Under the pieces are notes generated by a model. The model ran no database searches, had not been told where the DNA came from, and worked only from the letters and a program-made list of their open reading frames with translations. From contig JACGZH010000002.1 of assembly GCA_014706385.1 (NCBI GenBank), positions 2,388,467 to 2,452,466 on the forward strand: DNA of 64,000 nt, in the 5' to 3' direction. Position 1 is the first letter of the stretch, and each line of letters opens with the position of its first letter. The translations under genes were made by a program, and so were the position numbers. The DNA is from Phaffia rhodozyma. Taxonomy: Eukaryota > Basidiomycota > Tremellomycetes > Cystofilobasidiales > Mrakiaceae. Positions 55,557 through 64,000 of this stretch are shown one piece after another.

Positions 55557-57908
55557 ATGTCACCATCGTCTAGCCTTAGTCCAGCTGAAAAAGTGACATC
55601 GTTCACGCACACGTCTGAATCTACTAGTCGTCCAGTTTTACGCGAAATGTCAAGCGATGAAGGCTCCTCGACAATGAGGAAGAAGATAACGAGAACCAGG
55701 AACGGATGTCTGACATGCAGGGCAAGAAAGAAAGGATGTGACATGACTCGACCGTCGTGTCAGGCCTGTGTACGCTTGAGCAAAGTAAGCAAGACAAACA
55801 GGACCTTAAGGCTTGCAGCGGAGCTTGCACTGATAGTTCTGATGAGTCTGTTTTTCATTTGGCTCCCTTGTTGAGGTCTGCACATGGCCTGAAACGGATG
55901 TATACAAGGGCAAGAGGCCATCCGGACGACAAGGCGGCGGCAGCAGCGGCATCATCACTACAAACAACGAGAGAGAGAGATCGGCACTCATTGATCATCG
56001 TCCGAAGGATCAAGTGAATCTACCAGCGGAAATGAAAGACTTCTTCGACATCCTGGAAAGCAGCAGTTCTAATTTCAGCGCTCCAGCTTCTGGCAATGGA
56101 GAATCAGGGTCATTCAGGTCTGTTTCGCTGCTCAACAACTTCGGGACCGCGCCACCGATCAAGTTTGGGCCACTCGACGACTTCTCTTCTAGTCCTAGTT
56201 CAGATTCGATAGGCTGGTTGAATCAATTGATACACTCCAACCCAAAATCTGATAGTACTGAGTTGAATATCAACTCATATGCAGATGACCTCCTGGAACA
56301 CTACAGCAAATTTCTCTCGCCTCTCGTCTCGTGTACGAAGGAAGACTTACCTTCGGGATTTGAAGCGTTCACCGCCCTCGCACTGGACGAAATGGACTTT
56401 CGGCCCAGCACGAGCGCTCTACATCTAGCCATTCTCAGTTGGACTGGTCGACATCTTGTCAATCAAGGCCAATTGAAATACGAGTCCGTGTCTGAAGAAT
56501 ACGGTGCTCAAGCTATCGATCTGTTGAATGCGTCATTTCAAGCGCTGTCTACAGAGAACAGTCCTGAAGATGGAGGGACCGAGAGGGTGGTCTCACCCGA
56601 TAAAGAAATAGAGAAGATGACCTTGTTGGCGGGGACGTTGATGATTATGCAGCACAAGGTGATGTTATTCCATTTGCCATACTGAACTGCTCAGAACCAG
56701 CTTCATACTGATAAATGGTCGAGGGGACACCGTCGAATCTGCATGAATGTTTCTTTTTCTTTCAGATCTGTAGAGGTGATGTATGGGGGTATGAGAAATT
56801 CGTAGGGCATCTCAAAACATTGTATCGTACCCTGTATGGATCTTGTCCTGATTCGGGAACCAAAAAATTCAATCTGTTAGTATCAACTGTCCAAGGAATA
56901 CTTTCACGACATTGTTGTGTCTGTCTGACTCATGTTGTTGTTTCTATCATGTCCTCCTTGAAAGGCTGGAAAACCTTGCTTATCATGACGTTTTGGTAAG
57001 TTTGAGATCATACGCACTTGAACACTGATCATATGGACAGGTAGAACCTATCACCTATGAATGCATGCACTCAACTCAATCGCTAACTTAATATGCTCCA
57101 ATGACATACAGAGCTCTCGTATACTGCTTGATAGTCCGATAGTGGCATCGTCATTGCTCGCCGAGGCTGCGTGCAAATCCCCGAACTCAGTTTATACATT
57201 GACAGGGCTGAGTTTGCCCGTCTTTGTACGGATGCATCAGACTGCAGAGTTAATTCGGGAGCGGAGGGCAAATCAATTCGGAGGAGTTGATAAGGATGGG
57301 ACCTGGACCGATGAACGCTTGCTTGACATGGTACAAAAAGCTCAAAAGCTGGAGAGCGAATTACAACTCGAGAAGGACAAAGCAAGCGTTCTAATCAGCC
57401 GTCAGTTCAAAACACTCAATACATCAACTTCGCCTCTCCCACTCTCAGTGTGTCCCTGATGCTTTTTCTTACTGTCACAGAGAATCCTGATCTTCAACAT
57501 CATCACTATCTGCACGAGGCTTTTCGCATCGCATGCTTGATTTTCCTTCACACATCCGCTCTATGTTCTCCACCTCAATCGTTCACAATCCGATTGCTCG
57601 TTCGTCAAGCGCTTTCCCTATTGGAAGTGCTGGCGAAGCGGGACATCCCAGGTTATTGCTCTGCCCACTGGATCCTATTTGTTACAGGTCTTGCTGCCTC
57701 AGCAACAGGCCACGAGCCAGACAAACCGAGCGATAGGGAGAGGGTAGAGAAGCTATACGCCATTATGTTGGACCAGTTTAGGTTTCTGAACGTATCACGG
57801 AGCCGGATGTTGGTGTACACTGTTTGGGAGAGAAACGACCGCGGAAGTTTATTCGTCGACTGGTTGGATGTCGCCGCGGAATTTGATTGGGACCTATTTT
57901 TCGTTTGA
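55557..57908 (+). CDS. Zn(II)2Cys6 transcription factor
   Basis: Fungal-specific nuclear regulator. The start is at 55557 (MSPSSSLSPAEKVTSFTHTS). The binuclear zinc cluster is NGCLTCRARKKGCDMTRPSC followed by QACVRLSK at the end of exon 1 (55784), with the sixth Cys supplied by exon 2 (from 55876, VCTWPETDVYKG). After an Asn/Ser-rich linker, the regulatory region contains FRPSTSALHLAILSWTGRHL and, in late exons, LRLVRQ-type helices such as IRLLVRQALSLLEVLAKRD and MLVYTVWERNDRGSLFVDWL, typical of the Fungal_trans_2 group. The last exon ends at 57908 (WDLFFV). About six introns. It sits head-to-head with an amino-acid permease, so it may control it, but this is inferred from position only. Confidence 0.92.
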
Positions 57909-58084
57909 GAAAGAGGACGAGCCGATAGGTTCACTTCTAGGCATGCCTCATCGCATCGCATGTTTCCATGATTAATTTATCAAGTCTTTGGAGGTCTTTC
58001 GATCGAATCTACACTAGGTGGACCTCGTGTACCGAAACAAAATACTACGTATTTTGTAATATTTAGATGTATACACTGCGTAGA

Positions 58085-58400
58085 GCATGGTGAGAGTGAC
58101 CTCAACCGATGGTGGTCGACACATGGCCCTTTTGGACTTGGGTGCCCTCAGACCACAGAACATCAAATCCCCATGAGTCATGGGTTTAGTTTGTGCCAGC
58201 CTCAGCCTCAATCTCAGCCTCAATCTCAGTCTTAGCATCACTAGCGACAGCGTCAAAGCCCGGCATTCTCGCCCCCTCGTTCCCCTCCTAGTGAAGGCTT
58301 GGGTGCAGCATGTTGCGCAACGCATTGACATCTCTGTTCCACGAAGTCCGAGAGTAAGCATCAAAGAGATAAAGAGACAAAGACATGAGCAGACAGAGAG
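58085..58400 (-). mobile_element. Fanzor C-terminal relic (copy C)
   Basis: Minus-strand sequence reads SWNRDVNALRNMLHPSLH, then a TAG, then GARMPGFDAVASDA, closely matching copy A (SWWNRDVNALRNMLHLALH, GARLPGFDAVASEA). Similarity begins at the 3' end of the copy A intron and runs through the shared tail CTCAGACCACAGAACATCAAA. A short hexameric expansion (CAGCCTCAATCT repeats, 58198-58235) is unique to this copy. RuvC-I is absent, so it is a 5'-truncated copy. Confidence 0.82.
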
Positions 58401-58420
58401 ATGAAGAGACAGAGACAAAG

Positions 58421-59694
58421 CAATAGACAGACGAAGAGACAGAGATGATATGTCAGGGATGTAACCTGAGTTACACCGGGCTCGTTACTGTGACCCGTAG
58501 ACCTCCACTCCCACAACTCCTTCCTTCCATATTTCTAGACAGCTCTACTTCTAGAAGGCTCTACGCCCGATGTACCTTACTACCAGCGCACCTTACTATT
58601 AGCGCACCTTACTATTAGCGCATCATACTGCTAGACCACAGGGTCTGAGAACTGCATATAAGATAGGCTCTCTTGACCACTCGTAGTTAGAAATCTCACG
58701 CTTGGATTCTTTGTTATTTCTACCCCTTTACTTGTCCTTGTTCTTGTTACCTGTTCCCTTGCTGCCCTGCCCTCGTCCTAGTGATCCTATCAATCCTATT
58801 TCCAGTCCCAAGAGCCTGAACTTCTCCCTTGCAACCTAAGAGTCTTGTGTGGTTACCATTTCGTAACCCTCCTGTTACCAGTCCAGCTCCCGCCCCTAAC
58901 ACGATATGCTTGGTCGAGCCACGTGCAGCTGATCTCAGCGGTGTTCATCTAGACGCCCGGTGTCAGGTACACAACATAGATATCACAGTAGTCGAGTCGA
59001 CCGACGCTCTTGCAGTTGTTCTCAATCTCTGATGTGTATAGGCCAAGCTCGACACATATACAAATACGTGGCTTGCTAGATGTTCTGTTTGAGTTAGTCT
59101 CGCTGCCTCAATGCCGCCAAGCGCTATACACATGGTAGACGTAAAACACATACGCGTATATATCTAGACAGATAAAGAAAAGATCCGAAAGACGATCAAC
59201 CGAGGTAAAAAGAAGCATGAAAGGTCAAGGAAGAGCCGGCTCCCTGAACCTCGGGAGTGATCCTCTGTCTCTGTTTTCCGATGGCAGAAAGAAGATGTTT
59301 CAAGCCGATACCGAACACAACTAAACCGTTATCTATACATTCACTCATCTATGATTCAAAAGAAATTTACTGACAGGGATTTGACATGCAGATGAGACCG
59401 CAGATTCATATGTGTTCACGAGGCAGAACAGGCAGATACAACATCAATATGACATAGAAGACAGGCTACAATAGCTTGGGTTTGCACAAAGGAAAGAGTT
59501 AGCGCGTGTAACAACTGTGGCTATATACAACAATAGGCTTGAAAGAGAGAGAGAGAGAGGAAGAGAGTCAAAGAAGAGGTGGAGAAGAAAAATATCCGAT
59601 GAAGGTAAGTTTTTTTTTGTATTTTATTCAATCTTTTTGAGGGGAGAAAAGAAGAGTTGAGGGTATAGGATGATAATCCATCCTTGGTGGAAGA
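58421..59694. other. Subtelomeric spacer with possible LTR remnant
   Basis: About 1.27 kb. It begins with a GA-rich block, then TGTAAC-CTGA-GTTACA at 58455, three copies of a 16-bp unit (58574-58621), TATAAG at 58657 and a pyrimidine-rich stretch to about 58880. This is the layout of a solo LTR, but no second LTR, target duplication or polyprotein is visible. The remainder holds a GA repeat at 59535-59560 and no gene. Confidence 0.4.
58574..58621. repeat. 16-bp tandem repeat (ACCTTACTATTAGCGC)n
   Basis: Three consecutive copies (58574, 58590 and 58606), the first with two changes, followed by a degenerate fourth. Confidence 0.92.
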
Positions 59695-62600
59695 TTACGC
59701 CCAATCAAGCTCCCAACCTCCGTTCAGATCGCCCTGCAAACCAGTCACTACAAACCTTTCCAAATCGGCTTCGTAAGTCCAGCCGGTAGTGATCGCCTGT
59801 CCGTTGAACGTTACAGTCGACGGCTCAGTCTTGACTCCTAGGACGGTCACTTGAGCAAGTTTCTGTCCAACATTATATGATCCACTCGTCCATCCGTAGA
59901 CCTTTCCTTCGGCAGCTCCGAGGTGAACTTCTCGAGAATCTGTGACAGGGAATGACTCTCCATCGTCAATGAAAGCATAACCTTCGGCCTCGCTAGATTT
60001 ATCGAGCGAGACGAGAATCGAATAGGGAGATTCTCTGGTATCGTATACCGTCATGCCGGGCTCGGAATGGAGAAGGAAGATTGCGCCAGATCGGATGGTG
60101 ACGGGAATATGTCCGAGGGGAGCAGGGAAGTCATACTTTCCATCATCGCTGGTAGGTTTGATGACTTCATGAGTGTACCAGTCTCGCCAAATCTCATCAT
60201 CTCCTCCGGGAAGATAACCTGGTTTAAAATAAAGATGGACGCGCCAAATGCTCGAAATTTTAGTTCTATTCTTTTTGGCAAAACTGTGTATTCGAACAAG
60301 GCAAAAAGAAAGGGTAGAAGACAAACAAACCTTCGACAGAAGTGATGTTGGGGTACATAGCACCGGTTACGAGCACATTTCTTCCAACCAAGAATTGAGC
60401 GTCAACACTCAAAAGTTCTTCTTGGTCAAATTCATAGAAGAGGGCTCGGATGGGAGGAGTTCCAACAGAGCTAGCCTGGTAGAAAAGCGTGTACCAATAC
60501 GGGAGAAGAGCGTATCGAATAGCGGTAGCATTCCGAGTAGCCTCGGCGACAGAATCCCATCGGAAGGGTTCTTGTGCCAATGCGGATTTGATATTGTGGT
60601 TTCGGAAAAACGGATGGAAAGCAGCGAGCTGCATCCATCGGTTGCAAAGTTCCTCGTCAGTGTTACCCGCAAATCCACAGGTATCAGCTCCGACCATCGG
60701 GATTCCATAGATCTGGAACTGAAGAACACCTTGATTGACGTAACGAAGATATTTCCAAGTGGAGTAGTTATCTCCAAGCCAATGTGCGACCTTAGTACCT
60801 GCACCAGGGAAGGTCGATCGACTGACGATGAAAGGTCGTTTGTTGGGTTTATAGGTGTTCCATACGTTGAAAGTAGCAATTCCCTCCATGTAACCGAATA
60901 GATTGTGAACATCGATATCCTGGATATCTCCGTTGAGATGAGTAGCATTTGGCGAGACGGTCGAGATGGCTAGCTTGTCGAGAGCGTTGTGAATCTCATA
61001 AGCAGGGGTATTCACATCCACGCCTTGACCGACTCGTCGGGAGAGTTGAGATCGTCGATCAGGTCGTCCATAGTTAGGAGGAGTACTGTTGAACGTGAGA
61101 CTACCATTGATGGTAAGGTTACCAGAGTATCCCCAAAGAGTGGCATTATATCCTTCAGGGAACGTTCCATCAATCAAGGTCACAGCACCGGGTTGTCCAG
61201 GCAGCAAGAACGGAGGGGTGATGTTGTTCAGGTCTGTTGAGTAGCACCCAGATAGAGGTCAGATCATATGCTCAGTTGCCTTTGACGTGTGATCGAACGA
61301 AAAGAACGAACCGGCGGATGAACCACAAGACCCCTCGCAGAACGAACTGGGCTCGTTCATATCGATCCTGTACGAGAACACTCAGAGTGTTAGAAGTATT
61401 TCCATACATGTACAAACAAGAGAGTGTAAGAAAACATAAGTGAATAGGTGACATACCATATTCCATCAAACTCAACAATCTGAGAATAGTTAATGCTGTG
61501 TACGGATGGAGGCAAGACATAAATTATTGGGTCAGAAAACTCGCTGATTTAGTCTATAGACTGATGATACAATGGTCAAGTTCGAGACTCACAAAGCTTC
61601 AGTCCACCAATCCTGAGTCGAGTTCTGGAACCAGTCTGGGAAGACGGTATCTATTGGTTCAAAATGATTCGGCCGACAGGTAGAGAATCAGTATTACATA
61701 GATATGATACCCCACTGGTCAAAAAGAGAAAAGACAAAAACATACATCCCGGCCAGACTTTTCCGATATAGTTGCTTCCGTCAGGGTTCTTGATATACGT
61801 ATTAGCAGCGTCTCCGGCGGTGAAGGTGTCGTAGACGTCTGTATCGTTGGTGACTACACCAATAGCCGCATCGATGATCTTTGTTCACCAGAAAAGGAGG
61901 AAAACATGTCCATAGTCAATCATACGAGCAGACTTGACATTAGTTCTTCGTATTCGATAATGTTTGCTACTCGAAGGACTAACAGGTATATAGTGCTGGT
62001 TGTTTGCATGAAGTTCATCGACGAAAGCCTTATAATCGGCCGGCTCAAACCGGTTGGGAGCAGGTACAAAATTCCGGTAAGTGTCCATCCAATCGATATC
62101 GTTCCAGAAAGTTTCGAGAGGAAGATTGGCATCCTTCATAGACTGAACGATCTCTCTATTTTGAGTGATATTGTCTATGTCTCATGCCAATATCTAGCTT
62201 GGTCAGCGCCTCCACAAACACTAGCGAAAGAGAAGAGAGGAACAAAAAGACGGATAGAACGTACCGTAACCCCATCGGCAGAGGTGGAAACCGTAAGACC
62301 AGTATGGGTGCAAGAGGGATCGACCTGAGATTTCAGAGTATTGCTCGATCACCTTAATGGGCGTAGGACCGGAAATGAAGTAGAAATCCAAGCTTCCACC
62401 TATTTGTTTGACAAATCAGTAAGAACTGTCAGCTGACGGGGTCTGAAGTCTGGCTCGATTTGAACCAAGTAGATGAACAAAATTGAAGCATACCGAGAGG
62501 CCGGTACTCAATCACTTCGTCTCGAAGAACGATATCCATTCCCTCAGAGTTGAGCAGGAATACACCATGTGAAGAAGAAGCGCCGTTTTTATTGAATCGA

Positions 62601-63828
62601 GTCTCGATATATATTGGGTGATCTCCGTACTGAATTTTTAAAGTGAAAGTTTGTCAATATTGAATACCAGATGCTTATAGGTAGCGTTGGACGTACCATG
62701 TTCTGGTTCTCCGGATCTCCGACGTCTCGAGCCCACATAGTCTGGAAGGATGAGGGGTTAAGAGTGATCGACAGTGGTAGGCAGTAGTAAAACAAGCTAC
62801 TCGGTAAATAATACTACGCACCTGGACTGTAGCACTAGAGTTTCTTCGGAAGCCACTCGTGGCGACGACCTCTCCTAAACCAAAGATGTTGGCATCCTAA
62901 CACAAGACAGGTGTGAAACTGGATTAATCACTAAGGGAGGCGGGATGTCCAGAAGAAACGAACACGAGCGTACCTTGGGTAGGAAGCTCGAAATCTCGAG
63001 ATAGCCAGCCTCAAAGACTAATCCACCAGACTCGTCAGGTACGGCAGTCGAGCTGTTCACTTTTTCGACTCCCCCATAAGGTGGTTCGATAGGATAGTCA
63101 ACCGAGGTTTTAGAAGAGGGTCGAGTGTCGAAAATAGGGGTCTCATCATCGGAGGCATTCCGCCTAGTGATCCAGAAAGCGAACGGGTTTTCTTGATGGT
63201 TAAACACGAGATCAGTCTGATTGAGATCCAGGCCGTTGTCTGACTGAGGCTTAGGAAAGATATTCTCGGGAACTGAGGCCGGTAAAAGGTTGAAAGTTGA
63301 TTAAATATAATCCTCATCAAACAAGAGTAATCATGATAGGAACGCACCTTGAAACTCAATCTTGTCGGCATCATAGATGTGAACCCTGATCCGCTCCTGG
63401 GTTTGATACTCGACGTCGACCAGGAGGTCGGTATAGTCAACACCGAACGCCCGGCAAGGCTCTCCGTTGAGAGAGAGGTGTGCCTGAAGCCCATTCCCAG
63501 TGCTATCAACCGAGGAGACAGAGTAGCCTGGACCGGTCAAGTTCATTTATTGGTTCTTATTATAGCTAACAGTGATACATACTAAAGTCGTGCGCTTCGA
63601 CTTTATGTCAACAAAAGGAAGAAACTCACCTCCGCAAGCGGTAGTGTTGAGGGAGTAACTACCGGTGTTGTCTCTTTTAGAGTACCGTTTCTGGTTGCTC
63701 AGCAACTCGGAAGGTCCCTGGAAAGAGCTGGGCGAGCTTGCGCTGACTTGTGACGTGAGCAAGAGAAGCGGTAGGCCAGCCGTTTTGAGCAGTCGGCCAC
63801 AGGTGGTCGTCTTGAATCTGGACGACAT
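59695..63828 (-). CDS. Secreted GH31 alpha-glucosidase
   Basis: Extracellular enzyme releasing glucose from maltose, starch oligomers and related alpha-glucosides. The start is at 63828 with a signal peptide: MSSRFKTTTCGRLLK, then LPLLLLTSQVSASS. Exons give LSLNGEPCRAFGVDYTDLLV, YLEISSFLPKDANIFGLGE, MWARDVGDPENQN, SLDFYFISGPTPIKVIEQYS, YWSYGFHLCRWGY and WNDIDWMDTYRNF. The catalytic nucleophile is the Asp of WIDMNEPSSFCEGSC (assembled across the intron near 61380-61455). The acid/base region is RSTFPGAGTKVAHWLGDNYS, and YGIPMVGADTCGFAG follows. The frame ends at 59695. Many Asn-X-Ser/Thr sites fit secretion. At least ten introns. An alpha-glucosidase of this kind is known from Xanthophyllomyces dendrorhous, which supports the organism guess. 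The start codon is about 52 bp from the telomere. Confidence 0.95.
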
Positions 63829-63880
63829 TTTCAGATGTCTTCCGTGTTAATGTCGATTAGAGAAGAGAAAATGGACGAAA

Positions 63881-64000
63881 GGGTTAGGGTTAGGGTTAGG
63901 GTTAGGGTTAGGGTTAGGGTTAGGGTTAGGGTTAGGGTTAGGGTTAGGGTTAGGGTTAGGGTTAGGGTTAGGGTTAGGGTTAGGGTTAGGGTTAGGGTTG
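63881..64000 (+). repeat. Telomeric repeat (TTAGGG)n, right chromosome end
   Basis: Twenty uninterrupted hexamers, G-rich strand running 5' to 3' outward, with one changed base at the very end. It begins directly after unique sequence, with no subtelomeric satellite between it and the GH31 gene. Confidence 0.99.

Overview
The window is nuclear DNA of an intron-rich fungus and ends in a telomere: the last 120 bases are about 20 copies of TTAGGG running outward. Short introns in almost every gene, exons of 4 to 14 nt, AG or AAG acceptors, and a gene set including a cytochrome b5-fused sphingolipid desaturase, a GT18-like glycosyltransferase and a secreted GH31 alpha-glucosidase suggest a basidiomycetous yeast. 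Phaffia/Xanthophyllomyces (Tremellomycetes) is my best guess, but it is inferred from style and not proven. Layout, left to right: EXO5 (partial, -), delta-8 sphingolipid desaturase (-), RNase P subunit Rpr2/RPP21 (+), B-type cyclin (+), mitochondrial ribosomal protein bL31m (+), TPR protein (-), GPN2 GTPase (-), THO subunit Hpr1/THOC1 (+), predicted mitochondrial protein (-), BCS1 AAA ATPase (+), histone H3 (-), cytochrome c heme lyase (+), SNU13 (-), NatA subunit NAA15 (+), USP16/45-type ubiquitin protease (-), GT18/MGAT5-like glycosyltransferase (+), Par32/Amu1-like protein (-), Mep2-type ammonium transporter (+). Up to about 49.6 kb this is gene-dense housekeeping sequence, mostly in convergent and divergent pairs. 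From 49.7 kb to the telomere the character changes. There is a decayed Fanzor (eukaryotic TnpB relative) with recognisable RuvC blocks, introns and two nonsense codons. Two shorter relics of the same repeat lie at 55.2 and 58.1 kb. Between them sit an amino-acid permease (-) and a Zn2Cys6 transcription factor (+), with a possible LTR remnant to the right. The last gene is a GH31 alpha-glucosidase whose start codon lies about 52 bp from the telomere repeat. Functional themes: the Par32-like gene lies head-to-head with an ammonium transporter and shares a GATA-rich promoter region with it, matching the known yeast Amu1/Par32 control of Mep transporters. The permease and Zn2Cys6 factor are also head-to-head, with two CGG-N1-CCG boxes between them. 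The histone H3 gene is cut into eight coding exons, the smallest of 4, 11 and 14 nt. Exon boundaries were read by eye from splice signals and protein-family conservation. Exact junctions are stated only where I traced them.
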